Source of the DNA: Chloroflexota bacterium
Lineage (GTDB): Bacteria > Chloroflexota > UBA11872
Direction: 5' to 3'
Assembly: GCA_026708035.1 (NCBI GenBank)
Contig: JAPOVQ010000006.1
Coordinates: 59,554 to 123,553, forward strand
Length of the DNA: 64,000 bases
Shown: positions 7,769 through 16,737 of the stretch, in pieces
How positions within the stretch are numbered: the first letter of the stretch is position 1
How the letters are laid out: every line of letters starts with the position of its first letter
Translations under genes and position numbers: made by a program
The notes under the pieces: model-generated
Databases searched by the model: none
The model's input: only the letters and a program-made list of their open reading frames with translations
What the model was told of the DNA's origin: nothing

Positions 7769-9199
7769 ATGACTGCCGACGGCATGGCGCGGCGCCGCAC
7801 CAAGATTGTCGCCTCGATCGGTCCCGCCAGCGTTGGCCGGGTCGATGAGCTGGTGGCGGCCGGCATGGACGTGGCGCGACTCAACTTTTCGCACGGCACG
7901 CCTGCCGACCACGAGGCTGCGGCGCGGGCGGTGCGCGACGCGGCCGCGCGCGCCGGTCGGCCGGTGGCCGTGATGGTGGACCTGGCAGGTCCAAAGGTTC
8001 GGCTGGGCCGGCTGCCGCCCGGCGGAGTGGCGCTCACGACAGGAGCGACCTTCACGCTGAGACGCGGCACGGCGATCGGCGATGCGCAGGGCGCGTCATC
8101 CAATCACCACGGGCTGGCGCGCGACCTGGAGCCGGGCGATCGGATTTCGCTGGCGGACGGCGCGGTTGAGCTGCGCGTGACGACTACCGGCGACGACGTG
8201 GCGTGTGAGGTCGTGACCGGCGGCGTCCTGCGATCACGCGCTGGCGTCAACGTGCCCGCCGTGAGGCTCTCGCTGCCGGCCATCACGGACCATGATCGCG
8301 AAGACCTCGTGCGAGCTCGCGCGCTCGGCGCCGACTACATCGCGCAGTCCTTTGTGCGTCAGGCGTCCGACGTGGACGACCTGCGCGCCGCGCTTGGCGA
8401 GCCGAAGATCCCCATCGTCGCCAAGATCGAGACCGGCGCCGCCGTCGAGGCGGCAGCGGATATCCTGCACGCGGCCGACGCCGTGATGCTCGCCCGCGGC
8501 GACCTGGGCGTGGACGTGGAGCTCGAACGAGTGCCCCTGATCCAGAAGCGCCTGACCCGCCAGGCCGTCGCGCTAGGCGTTCCGGCGATCATCGCGACAC
8601 ATATGCTGGAGTCCATGATTGAGGAACCGCGTCCCACGCGCGCCGAGGTGAGCGACGTCGCCAACGCCGTTCTCGACGACGCAGACGCCGTGATGCTGTC
8701 GGCCGAGACGGCGATCGGCCGGCATCCCGTCGCCGCCGTGCAAACGGCCGCGTGCATTGCCACCGAAACCGAGCGCCACGGCGACGAGTTCTCGACCCCG
8801 GCGCGGCAGCCGGAACCCGGCGATTCAGCCGCGGCGGTGGCCCGCGCGGCGGCGGACGTGACGGCCGCCAACTCAGAGATCGCCGCGATCGCCTGCTTCA
8901 CCAAGACCGGCGCCACCGCGGAGTTGCTCGCGGCAGCCAGGCCGCGCGTCCCCATCGCGGCCTTTTGCGCGGACGAAGCCATTGCCCGCCGCCTGACGCT
9001 GCACCGTGCCGTGCATCCGCTGCTCACCGACCCCATGCCCGATACGGACGCCGTGATCGGGATGCTGGACGCCGGCCTGAGCCGCAACTTCGGGCTGGCA
9101 ACGGGAACTCCGGTGGTGCTCGTGGCGGCGTCGCCGGTGGGCAAGGCCAGCACCAACCTGCTCAAGCTGCATCGCGTCGGCGAATGGTTGGCCACGTGA
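7769..9199 (+). CDS. pyk: Pyruvate kinase
   Basis: 476 residues, the usual length. Catalyses phosphoenolpyruvate plus ADP to pyruvate plus ATP, the last step of glycolysis. Conserved blocks: TKIVASIGPAS and LNFSHGT at the N-terminus, VDLAGPKVRLG, the active-site IPIVAKIET with its catalytic Lys, LARGDLGVDVE, and the signature MLESMIEEPRPTRAEVSDVANA. The C-terminal regulatory domain is present (ACFTKTGATAEL). ATG 7784 is an alternative start. The stop overlaps the GTG of the next gene, suggesting co-expression with lactate oxidation. Confidence 0.95.
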   Translation: MTADGMARRRTKIVASIGPASVGRVDELVAAGMDVARLNFSHGTPADHEAAARAVRDAAARAGRPVAVMVDLAGPKVRLGRLPPGGVALTTGATFTLRRGTAIGDAQGASSNHHGLARDLEPGDRISLADGAVELRVTTTGDDVACEVVTGGVLRSRAGVNVPAVRLSLPAITDHDREDLVRARALGADYIAQSFVRQASDVDDLRAALGEPKIPIVAKIETGAAVEAAADILHAADAVMLARGDLGVDVELERVPLIQKRLTRQAVALGVPAIIATHMLESMIEEPRPTRAEVSDVANAVLDDADAVMLSAETAIGRHPVAAVQTAACIATETERHGDEFSTPARQPEPGDSAAAVARAAADVTAANSEIAAIACFTKTGATAELLAAARPRVPIAAFCADEAIARRLTLHRAVHPLLTDPMPDTDAVIGMLDAGLSRNFGLATGTPVVLVAASPVGKASTNLLKLHRVGEWLAT

Positions 9200-11337
9200 G
9201 CCACGCGGTTGCGCCTTTCAAAAAGCGGCTCAGGGACGCCCTGGACTCGGACTCGCTGCCGATGGCGCTGGGACGGGTGCTGCCGCTGCTGGACGGACGC
9301 CGGCGCGAGGCGTTCCACGGACGCGACTTTCCCGCCGAGCAGGCGCGGCTAGCGGCGATCCGCAAGCGCGACGTCGCCGACGGCCCCCGCCTGCTGGAGC
9401 AGTTCACCGCGGTTGCCGAGAAGGCCGGCATGGTGGTGCATCCCCCGGCCGACGCGGACGCGGTGCGCGAAACCGTGGCGGAGCTGCTGCGCAATGCGTC
9501 GGCGCGCATGGTGGTCAAGAGCAAGTCCATGGCCACCGAGGAAATCGGTCTGAACCAGGCCCTCGAAGCCGATGGCGTGGAAGTGGTCGAGACCGACCTG
9601 GGCGAGTTCCTGGTGCAGATCGCCGACGAGCTGCCGTCGCACATTGTCGCCCCAGCGCTGCACATCACCCGCGAACGCGCCGCCGAGCTGATCGGCAGCG
9701 TCACGGGACAAGACCTGCCGCCGGATCCGGACACGCTGGTTCGGGCGGCGCGCGAATACCTGCGGGACAAGTTCATCACTGCCGACGCCGGCATCACGGG
9801 CGCCAACGCCCTGGTGGCCAGCACCGGCAGCGTGATGCTGGTGAGCAACGAGGGCAACGCGCGGCTCTGCAGCAGCCTGCCGTCGTTGCACATCGTGGTC
9901 GCCGGCGTGGACAAGCTCGTCGCCACCATGACGGACGCGGCGGCCACGCTGGACATGCTGCCGGCGAGCGCCACGGGACAGACGATGTCCAGCTACGTCT
10001 CGTTCATCAGCGGACCCAGCCGCAGCGCCGACATCGAGATGTCCCTGTCGCTGGGCGTCCATGGACCGCGCGACGTGCACGTCGTGCTGCTCGACAACGG
10101 TCGCGAGGCCATGCGGCGCGACCCCATGTTCCAGACCGCGCTGCAGTGCGTGCGCTGCGGGGCCTGCTCGAACGTCTGCCCGACCTATCAGCAGGTCGGC
10201 GGCCACGCCATGGGCCACATCTACACCGGTCCCATCGGCCTGCTGCTCACGTCGTTCCATCACGGCATGGAGAACGTGGCCGGGCCGCAGTCGCTCTGCG
10301 CGGGCTGCGGCGCCTGCGCCACGGTTTGTCCCGCCGGCATACCGATTCCTCAACTGATTCAAGAGGTGCGGACACGCGCCGTTGACGACGGCGCCGCGAA
10401 GAATCGGCTCAAATCCCTGGCGCTGGGCCTGCTGGCTAACCCACAGACATTCGAGCGCGGCCTGCGCACCTTCACCCGGATTCCCGGGGCGCAGGCGCTG
10501 GCGCGCCGGCTGCCGGGATCGCCGCTGCGAGCGCGTCCGTTGCCGCCGGTGGCGGCGCGTCCCTTCCGCGATCGACTTCCGAATCTGATCGCCGAGGACG
10601 GCGAACAGGCACAGGTGGCCTACTTTCCCGGCTGCCTCACCGACTGGCTCGCGCCGGAAACCGGCGAGGCGGCGGTGCAGGTGCTCGGCGCCGGCGCCGT
10701 CGCGCCCGTCGTCTTCGAGTCCTGCTGCGGGCTGCCGGCCATCAACGCCGGCTACCGCGAGCCTGCCCAGCGCATGGCCAAACAGACTATCGAGGCCATC
10801 GAACAGGCCGGCGTCGAGACCGTCGTCAGCACGTCCACCAGCTGCCTGGGCGCCATTCGTGACGACTATCCGCGCCTGCTTGCCGACGAGCCGGAGTGGC
10901 GGGAACGCGCTCAGGCGGCGGCTGGTCGGCTGGTCGATTTCGCCACCTACGTCGAGAGGCACGCGCCGAAGCCTGACGCGATGCCGGAGCCGCGCGGAGT
11001 TGTGACCGTGCACGACGCCTGCCAGTCGCGTCACGGGCTCGGCCTCGGGGACGGCACGCGCGGGCTGCTCGAAGCCGCGGGCTATGACGTGCGCGAGGCG
11101 CCCTACAGCGGCGAGTGCTGCGGGTTTGGCGGGTCGTTCTCGTTCGACTTTCCCGAAGTGGCCGGCCGCATGCGCCAACGCAAGCTGGACGCCTTCGAAT
11201 CCACCGGCGCCCGGTTTGTCTGCGGCGACAATCCCGGCTGCCTGCTGCACCTGGACTCGAACGGCGCGACGCCCGACGCCCCGCGCCCGGTCCACCTGGC
11301 CGAGCTTCTGCGAGACGCCGCCCCGGACGCTACGTGA
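9196..11337 (+). CDS. LdhH-like fusion: LUD domain, two 4Fe-4S clusters and CCG domains (L-lactate oxidation)
   Basis: 713 residues from GTG 9196, which overlaps the pyk stop (ATG 9184 is an alternative). The N-terminal LUD domain (about residues 60-310) matches LutB. A ferredoxin-like segment follows with CVRCGACSNVCP (about 317) and CAGCGACATVCP (about 368). Two CCG cysteine-rich repeats come last (ESCCGLPAINAGY about 510, GECCGFGGSFS about 639), as in LutA/GlpC. A LutB-plus-LutA fusion of this length matches LdhH-type L-lactate dehydrogenase subunits. Coupling to pyk suggests pyruvate-lactate metabolism. No LutC or lactate permease is nearby. Confidence 0.82.
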   Translation: MSHAVAPFKKRLRDALDSDSLPMALGRVLPLLDGRRREAFHGRDFPAEQARLAAIRKRDVADGPRLLEQFTAVAEKAGMVVHPPADADAVRETVAELLRNASARMVVKSKSMATEEIGLNQALEADGVEVVETDLGEFLVQIADELPSHIVAPALHITRERAAELIGSVTGQDLPPDPDTLVRAAREYLRDKFITADAGITGANALVASTGSVMLVSNEGNARLCSSLPSLHIVVAGVDKLVATMTDAAATLDMLPASATGQTMSSYVSFISGPSRSADIEMSLSLGVHGPRDVHVVLLDNGREAMRRDPMFQTALQCVRCGACSNVCPTYQQVGGHAMGHIYTGPIGLLLTSFHHGMENVAGPQSLCAGCGACATVCPAGIPIPQLIQEVRTRAVDDGAAKNRLKSLALGLLANPQTFERGLRTFTRIPGAQALARRLPGSPLRARPLPPVAARPFRDRLPNLIAEDGEQAQVAYFPGCLTDWLAPETGEAAVQVLGAGAVAPVVFESCCGLPAINAGYREPAQRMAKQTIEAIEQAGVETVVSTSTSCLGAIRDDYPRLLADEPEWRERAQAAAGRLVDFATYVERHAPKPDAMPEPRGVVTVHDACQSRHGLGLGDGTRGLLEAAGYDVREAPYSGECCGFGGSFSFDFPEVAGRMRQRKLDAFESTGARFVCGDNPGCLLHLDSNGATPDAPRPVHLAELLRDAAPDAT

Positions 11338-11924
11338 CCGCCGACCGCCTCCAGCATCAGCTTGCGTTCATCGTCGAGATCGACAAGGCGAAGTCCATCC
11401 TCCGGAACTCCCTTGTCATCGAGGAGGGCCGGCGCGAAAACGACGCGGAGCACGCCTGGCATCTGGCGCTGATGGCCCGGCTGCTCGCCGAGTACGCGCG
11501 CGAGGAGATTGACATCAATCGGGTGATCGAGATGCTGCTGGTCCACGACCTGGTCGAGATCGACGCCGGTGACACGTTCGTCTACGACACGGTGGCCCGC
11601 GAACAGAAAGCCGTGAAGGAACGCGCCGCGGCCGACCGCATCTTCGGCCTGCTGCCGCCCGATCAGGCGGCCGCGCTGCGCACGGCGTGGGAGGAGTTCG
11701 AAGCGCGGCAGACGCCCGAAGCCAAGTTCGCCTTCGCGCTGGATCGCCTGCAGCCGCTGCTGCTCAACTTCCACACCCAGGGCCACGCCTGGCGCAGGCA
11801 CGGCGTGCGCCAGGCGCAGGTCATGGCGGTGAACGCCACCATCGCCGACGGCGCGCCGGAGCTTTGGGAATTCGCGCGAGGGCTGATTGAAGAGGCCGTT
11901 CGACGTGGCTACCTGTCGGAGTAG
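11334..11924 (+). CDS. HD-domain hydrolase (YfbR/HDDC2-like 5'-deoxynucleotidase family)
   Basis: 196 residues from GTG 11334, overlapping the stop of the previous gene. HD metal motifs: ENDAEHAWHLALMA (His of the first motif), LLVHDLVEIDAGD (the HD doublet), and a later Asp in FAFALDRLQPLL. The spacing and the opening helix (KAKSILRNSLV) match the HD_3/YfbR family, which dephosphorylates deoxynucleoside 5'-monophosphates. Substrate not proven. Last gene of the pyk operon. Confidence 0.8.
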   Translation: MTADRLQHQLAFIVEIDKAKSILRNSLVIEEGRRENDAEHAWHLALMARLLAEYAREEIDINRVIEMLLVHDLVEIDAGDTFVYDTVAREQKAVKERAAADRIFGLLPPDQAAALRTAWEEFEARQTPEAKFAFALDRLQPLLLNFHTQGHAWRRHGVRQAQVMAVNATIADGAPELWEFARGLIEEAVRRGYLSE

Positions 11925-12014
11925 ATTGTTCCCGCGGCCGTGGCGCCAGTCGGCGAGCATTGCGAGGGGAACACGAGGGGACTTGCCATCACAAGAACCA
12001 TCCGTGTACGCTCG

Positions 12015-12064
12015 CCTATATATATGACTCGACCGCAACCCTATATATATGACTCGACCGCAAC
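12015..12064. repeat. Perfect 25-bp tandem direct repeat (two copies), AT-rich
   Basis: A unit beginning CCTATATATATGACTCGACC occurs at 12015-12039 and again at 12040-12064, identical and back to back. It sits 40 bases upstream of the fused permease in the most AT-rich stretch of the window. The TATATAT core could serve as a -10 element or the repeat as a regulator site; both are guesses. Confidence 0.85.
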
Positions 12065-12104
12065 ATTGTGATACCGATTAGATTCATGAATAGAGCCTTA
12101 GTCG

Positions 12105-14048
12105 ATGATTAGATATACCGCTCGCCAAGTATTCATTGCAGTCCAGCTCTTCCTGGGGATATCGATCGTCATATTCATTGTGATCAGCTTGTATCCCGGC
12201 GACCCGATTACAAATCTCTTCGGCCCCTACGGCCAAGCATGGAGTAATGGGCATGACACTGGCGAGCTACAAGCTCGCTTCAGCGGCGACACTCCCGGAC
12301 CAGTGCGGTACTTGTTCTGGATGAAGGAGGTATTGACCGGGAATCTGGGCCACGTCGGTCAGTGGGCTCGCCCGGTTGGGGACGTAGTCCGCGAGGCGCT
12401 TCCGGTTACGCTCGGGCTAGTCGCCGTCTCCCTCGCCGTCGCCTTGATTATCGGCATTGCATTCGCGCTGATCTTGATCCTATGGCCGCATTCAACCCCG
12501 AGCCGTTTCCTGGGTGCCATTCCCATCTTCCTTGCTTCAATCCCGACAGCCTTCCTGGCCATTTGGGGAATCTACCTGTTTGCCGTTCGGCTGGGATGGC
12601 TGCCGGCAATGGGGCTCTGGACGCCCGGCGCCGAGGAGACGCTCAATCTCGATCTCGTACGCCACGCCATCCTGCCGACTGCGGTCTTGGCTCTGCCCTT
12701 CATCGCCATCTACATGCGCAACGCGCGGCATGCGATGTTGAACGCGCCCGTGGACGAACCGGCAGGACCAGGAGCCGAAGAGAGCTCGGCGAGCGAGACG
12801 GCCGTGCGCTCGTTGTCCCTGCTGCCGACTGTCGGTGTGCCGTTGCTGAGAAACCTCAGCCTATCCCTGGCGCCCCTGGTGGGCAGCGCCTTGGTGGTCG
12901 AGTCGCTGTTGTCCTTGGGCGGCTTGGGGCACGTGGCGTATCGGTCGCTGTTTCAGCGCGAATACCCGGTGGTGACGGCGGTCATCCTCGTCGGCGCGGT
13001 CGCGGTGATTGCGGCAAGGCTGCTGATCGACGTGATTTGCGGCTGGCTCGACCCGAGCACTCGCCAATCCCCCAGGACGTCGACGCCAACGCCCGGCGGG
13101 CATCCCGCGGCCGGCCGCGACGCCACCGCGCGACAGCTCGGCCCGCCGCTGGAACTGATCGACCGTCCGCTGGAGCACCGTCCATGGAGTACCGCGCGAC
13201 GCCGCTTCCGGTCACAGTGGTCGGCCATGGCCGGGCTTGTCGTGCTGCTTGCCTTCCTTGCCGTTGCCATTCTTGGGCCGTTCGTGGCTCCCTTCGACCT
13301 CCACCAGGTCGTCGCCTTGCGGTCGATTGGTGATTCGAGCGCTTCCCCTTGGCTTGGGACCGACAGCTATGGTCGGGATGTCTTCAGCCTGCTTCTGCAC
13401 GGGGCCCGCGGGTCGGTCGGCGTGGGAGCGGCGGCCGCGGTCATCAGCCTCGTGATCGGCTTGGCCGTCGGTGTGCCGGCGGCGAGTCGCGGGGGCTTGG
13501 TCGACGGAGTCTTGATGCGGATCACGGACGTCGTCACGACCGTTCCCGCACTATTCCTCATGATGTTCCTCGTAATCCCGCTTCTATTCGGAGTGGCCGG
13601 ACCAGGCAGCGTGGTGGCCATAACGATTGGGATTGTCAGCTGGCCCGGATTTGCCAGGCTCATCCGCCGGCAACTCCTCATCCAGCGTCAAGCGGGTGCC
13701 GCCCCTGATTCAGAGGGATCGGAACGTCGAATGCCCGGCAACCTGGCGGGCCCGTTGATGGTGGCCGTCGCCTACGGTTTCGCCGCGGCGCTCTTGGCGG
13801 AAGCCGCGTTGAGCCTTCTGGGCCTTGGCAGCTCCATCCCGCCAATGACCTGGGGACAGATGATCGGGCAATCGCGAGGTCTCGCGTTCTTGACGACTGC
13901 AACAGGGGTCATACCTACGATCCTGATCGTTCTCTTGGTCTTGTCGGCTCATCTCGTCGGCGGCGGTCTTCGGCATGCCTTTGCCACGGGAATTGCGGAC
14001 CCTGAGCCGGCCGGGTCCGGCGACGACCGGGCGGCGCCCGACCGTTAA
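12105..14048 (+). CDS. Fused two-domain ABC permease (DppB-DppC-like) lacking recognisable EAA coupling motifs
   Basis: 647 residues. The first half (about 1-310) resembles DppB/OppB: MIRYTARQVFIAVQLFLGIS opening and SLLSLGGLGHVAYRSLFQREYP. The second half (about 360-630) resembles DppC/OppC: LGTDSYGRDVFSLLLHGAR near 418 and LAEAALSLLGLGSSIPP. Each normal permease carries a cytoplasmic EAA loop that docks on the ATPase. At both positions (about 212-242 and 515-545) the sequence is instead Pro/Ser/Glu-rich with no E-A-A-x3-G pattern. No binding protein or ATPase gene adjoins. No Shine-Dalgarno is evident before ATG 12105. The single uninterrupted frame argues against a sequencing artefact. Confidence 0.8.
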   Translation: MIRYTARQVFIAVQLFLGISIVIFIVISLYPGDPITNLFGPYGQAWSNGHDTGELQARFSGDTPGPVRYLFWMKEVLTGNLGHVGQWARPVGDVVREALPVTLGLVAVSLAVALIIGIAFALILILWPHSTPSRFLGAIPIFLASIPTAFLAIWGIYLFAVRLGWLPAMGLWTPGAEETLNLDLVRHAILPTAVLALPFIAIYMRNARHAMLNAPVDEPAGPGAEESSASETAVRSLSLLPTVGVPLLRNLSLSLAPLVGSALVVESLLSLGGLGHVAYRSLFQREYPVVTAVILVGAVAVIAARLLIDVICGWLDPSTRQSPRTSTPTPGGHPAAGRDATARQLGPPLELIDRPLEHRPWSTARRRFRSQWSAMAGLVVLLAFLAVAILGPFVAPFDLHQVVALRSIGDSSASPWLGTDSYGRDVFSLLLHGARGSVGVGAAAAVISLVIGLAVGVPAASRGGLVDGVLMRITDVVTTVPALFLMMFLVIPLLFGVAGPGSVVAITIGIVSWPGFARLIRRQLLIQRQAGAAPDSEGSERRMPGNLAGPLMVAVAYGFAAALLAEAALSLLGLGSSIPPMTWGQMIGQSRGLAFLTTATGVIPTILIVLLVLSAHLVGGGLRHAFATGIADPEPAGSGDDRAAPDR

Positions 14049-14056
14049 CTCAGTTC

Positions 14057-14072
14057 ACGGCCAGAAGGCCGT
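14057..14072. terminator. Candidate bidirectional hairpin between convergent genes
   Basis: ACGGCC (14057-14062), loop AGAA, GGCCGT (14067-14072). It lies in the 47-base gap between the ends of the fused permease and the GNAT gene. The stem is short and no clear U-tract follows on either strand. Confidence 0.35.
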
Positions 14073-14095
14073 CGTCGGCTGCGCGCCGAGTCCGA

Positions 14096-15163
14096 CTAGC
14101 CCGGTCCCTCGGCGATGCGCTCTACGTGCCAGGGGTGGCGGTTGGCGTAGTAGGTCATCGACTCGTGCAAGGCGCGGTCAGGCGGATCGAGCACGAGCTC
14201 GAACAGGCACAGGTCGACCCAGGCGTCTCCGTCGCGGATGCGATTCGGCAGACGCGCCGCCTCGGTGAAGGCCGCGGCGTGTGCGATATCCGCGAGATCC
14301 TCGTCGGTGGCTGCGATCGGGAACTCGAGCACGCTCACGCCGATTTCGCCGGCTCGGTCGATCGCCGCCCGCAGCAACGTCACGGCGTGGTCCATGTAAG
14401 CCGGCGCCACGCGCAATGAGAGCGTGGCCACGTGCTGCTGCGAGAACGTGTCGCGGCACACGAAGACCGTCTGTCCGACCACGCGGTTCTTCGGCGTGGC
14501 TAGAACCAGCATGGCGCCCTTTGAATCCTGGACGCGGAGCTTCAGGCGCGCGAAGTGGTACTCGTAGCGGGTGTCGCGGAGACAGTCGTCCAGGACCTCC
14601 TTGAGCAGCCAGGCCGGCTCGCGCATGTTGTAGAGAATGGCGGCGCGCGGCAGATCGCCCCAGACGGCGTCCCGCACCACCGGCTCGCCGTCGAAGGCCA
14701 AATACGTCGCGTCGAATTCGTCCGCGTCCGCCACCGTGAAGCGCATGCCGTCGCCGACGCGATACCAGAAGCCGTGGTTCTCATAGAGGTGGCCGGCGAC
14801 CGGATTGGTCGTGCACAGGTGAAGCGCCTGGCCACCGTTCGCCACGAACTCTTGCAGCATGCGCCCCATCAGCGCGTCGGCCACGCCCTTGCGGCGGTGC
14901 CGGTCCTCGGTCGCCACGAACTCCACGATGCCGACGTCGCGCGTGTCGGCGGGGACGTAGTAGCCCAGCGATCCGGCGTAGTCACCGTCGATGATTCCCA
15001 CGAAATAGGGCGTGTAAAGCGTCTCGGCCAGCGCCCCGCCGAACAGGTCGTCTTGCAGCGGCTCCCAGGTGCGGACGCGGCCGCCGAACGTGTCCATCGG
15101 CGGGAGCAAGCGCACAATCTGCATGCGCTCGCCGTTCCGCAGCGTGACGCTTTCAGGGGCCAT
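14096..15163 (-). CDS. GNAT-family N-acetyltransferase
   Basis: 355 residues from ATG 15163 (MAPESVTLRNGE); the longer frame to 15235 lacks conservation cues. The N-terminal half is a GNAT domain: the acetyl-CoA loop lies in RHRRKGVADALMGRML, preceded by VGIVEFVATED and followed by HLCTTNPVAGHLYENHGFW. The C-terminal half (about 170-355) looks like a second, degenerate acetyltransferase-like domain. Substrate unknown. Convergent with the upstream permease and divergent from the cyclase gene. Confidence 0.75.
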   Translation of the reverse strand: MAPESVTLRNGERMQIVRLLPPMDTFGGRVRTWEPLQDDLFGGALAETLYTPYFVGIIDGDYAGSLGYYVPADTRDVGIVEFVATEDRHRRKGVADALMGRMLQEFVANGGQALHLCTTNPVAGHLYENHGFWYRVGDGMRFTVADADEFDATYLAFDGEPVVRDAVWGDLPRAAILYNMREPAWLLKEVLDDCLRDTRYEYHFARLKLRVQDSKGAMLVLATPKNRVVGQTVFVCRDTFSQQHVATLSLRVAPAYMDHAVTLLRAAIDRAGEIGVSVLEFPIAATDEDLADIAHAAAFTEAARLPNRIRDGDAWVDLCLFELVLDPPDRALHESMTYYANRHPWHVERIAEGPG

Positions 15164-15282
15164 GGCATCGCTCGGCGTGGGCGGACGCGCGATTCTACGC
15201 GCGGGCCGGTGGTCCGGGACCGCGCGGTGCGCCACTATGGCGGGAACGGCCCCCTGCTAGGCATTGACCGGAGGATCCACCA

Positions 15283-16098
15283 ATGGCACAGGCAACGGCG
15301 GCGAATCCCGAAGTGATCGACCAGCTCACGGCGTCGCGCGTGTACGACCTCGGCACGCGCTACGAGATGGACATGCCGGTGCATCCGGCGCACCCGCCGT
15401 ACATCTTCACGCTTCAGCGACGCCACGGCGACACCTTCCGGCCCGGCGGCTACAGCTCATCCAACGAGCTGATCGTCATGTGCGGTCACACGGGCACGCA
15501 CATCGACTCCCTGGCGCACGTCTCCGAGCACGGGCAGCTCTTCGGCGGCGTGGACGCGAGCTGCAACCAGCAGGGCGGCCGGGGCATGAAATCGATAGGC
15601 GTGGACACCATTGAGCCGGTCGTACGGCGCGGCGTGCTGCTCGACGTGGCGGGCGCGGAGGGCGTGGACATTCTGCCGCCGGATTACGGGGCCGATGCCG
15701 AGACCCTGCAGGGCGTCTCCAAGGCCCAGGGCGTGGAGATCCAGGCCGGCGACTGCGTGCTGGTGCGCACCGGGTGGATGCGCCATTGGGACGATCCGCC
15801 GGCGTACTTGGCCGAGAGCGAGGGTCAGCCCGGCGTCAACGCCGACGCCGCCGAGTGGCTGGTCGAGCGCGGAATCTTCCTGGGCGGGTCGGACACGGCC
15901 GCGTTCGAGCAGGTCATCCCCGGCGCGGCCATGCCGGTGCACCTGATCTTCCTCGCGCGCAACGGCATCCACATCCTCGAAATGGCCGACCTGGAAACCC
16001 TGGCCGCCGACGGCGTCTACGAGTTTGGATTCGTGCTCTCGCCGCTCAAGCTGGTCGGCGCGACGGGCTCGCCGGTGCGCCCGCTGGCGCTGGTTTAG
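15283..16098 (+). CDS. Cyclase family protein (kynurenine formamidase-like metal hydrolase)
   Basis: 271 residues with a strong ribosome site GGAGG at 15270-15274, eight bases before ATG. The family signature HTGTHIDSLAH is visible near residue 69, with further conserved parts in GDCVLVRTGW and the C-terminal MPVHLIFLARNGIHILE. The cyclase superfamily includes arylformamidases and isatin hydrolases, acting on amide or lactam bonds with a divalent metal. The specific substrate cannot be assigned. Confidence 0.85.
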   Translation: MAQATAANPEVIDQLTASRVYDLGTRYEMDMPVHPAHPPYIFTLQRRHGDTFRPGGYSSSNELIVMCGHTGTHIDSLAHVSEHGQLFGGVDASCNQQGGRGMKSIGVDTIEPVVRRGVLLDVAGAEGVDILPPDYGADAETLQGVSKAQGVEIQAGDCVLVRTGWMRHWDDPPAYLAESEGQPGVNADAAEWLVERGIFLGGSDTAAFEQVIPGAAMPVHLIFLARNGIHILEMADLETLAADGVYEFGFVLSPLKLVGATGSPVRPLALV

Positions 16099-16127
16099 GG
16101 CGCCCCTGCGGCTATCCCGGACCGCGC

Positions 16128-16610
16128 CTAGCCCAGAAAGAGGTCGTAAGGTCCTGGAATCGGCGACTCGACCGCGGCGCGTTGGAGCAGTTCACGCGAG
16201 GGGCTGAGCGCGCGCGCGGCGATGGCGCGGTTGATCTCGGGAACCTTGTCGAGCGCGTCGATCTCCTCCATGGTGAGGAAGCGGGCGGCGTCGACTTCGT
16301 CGCCGGGCGTGGGCTCGCCGGCGACGCGCCGGAGCAGGAACACCACGTAGGTGGAGTGGTCCTCGGCGTGCCGCGAGCGCACCGCCAGCAGCCCCTGGAC
16401 CTCGGTCGTGATACCGGCTTCTTCCTGGACCTCGCGGACGGCGGCCTCGGGCAGCGTCTCGTCGGCCTCGCAGAACCCGCCCGGAATCTGCCAGCTGCCG
16501 CGCCCGTAGTCGGTGGCGCGGCGCACGAGCAAGACGCGGTCACCGTCCACGACGGCGCCGCCCACGCCGACGTTGTAGCCGGTGTTGTAGCGCGCGGGAA
16601 TCGGGCTCAT
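16128..16610 (-). CDS. NUDIX hydrolase
   Basis: 160 residues. The NUDIX box is complete: GGFCEADETLPEAAVREVQE followed directly by EAGI, fitting Gx5Ex7REUxEExGU. The start context (RYNTGYNVGVGGAVVDGDRV) resembles ADP-ribose or NADH pyrophosphatase-like members. Likely hydrolyses a nucleoside diphosphate linked to another moiety. Convergent with the cyclase gene and divergent from the PHP gene. Confidence 0.9.
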   Translation of the reverse strand: MSPIPARYNTGYNVGVGGAVVDGDRVLLVRRATDYGRGSWQIPGGFCEADETLPEAAVREVQEEAGITTEVQGLLAVRSRHAEDHSTYVVFLLRRVAGEPTPGDEVDAARFLTMEEIDALDKVPEINRAIAARALSPSRELLQRAAVESPIPGPYDLFLG

Positions 16611-16737
16611 CGCGCCATAGTACCGGCGTGATGAGCGCCGACACGTCTGGAGACGGCACCGGCAGACTTCAGACCGCGGCGCATTGAGTCCCCGGCATGC
16701 AGGCTCATAGAATCAGGAGCCTCCCCGGACATTCGGC

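Noticed and set aside
8752..9195. Upstream extension of the LdhH-like frame
   Set aside because: This part lies inside pyruvate kinase in another frame and reads as Arg/Gly-rich shadow; the GTG at 9196 overlaps the pyk stop.
9349..11295. 648-residue minus-strand open frame opposite the LdhH-like gene
   Set aside because: Same composition bias; the plus strand carries all the cysteine cluster motifs.
12015..12064. 25-bp repeats considered as a minimal CRISPR or attachment site
   Set aside because: No spacer, only two copies, no cas genes and no integrase or tRNA at the site.
12105..14048. Fused permease considered as an assembly artefact joining two genes
   Set aside because: The frame is continuous with a long basic/proline linker between halves, and both halves share the same unusual loss of EAA motifs.
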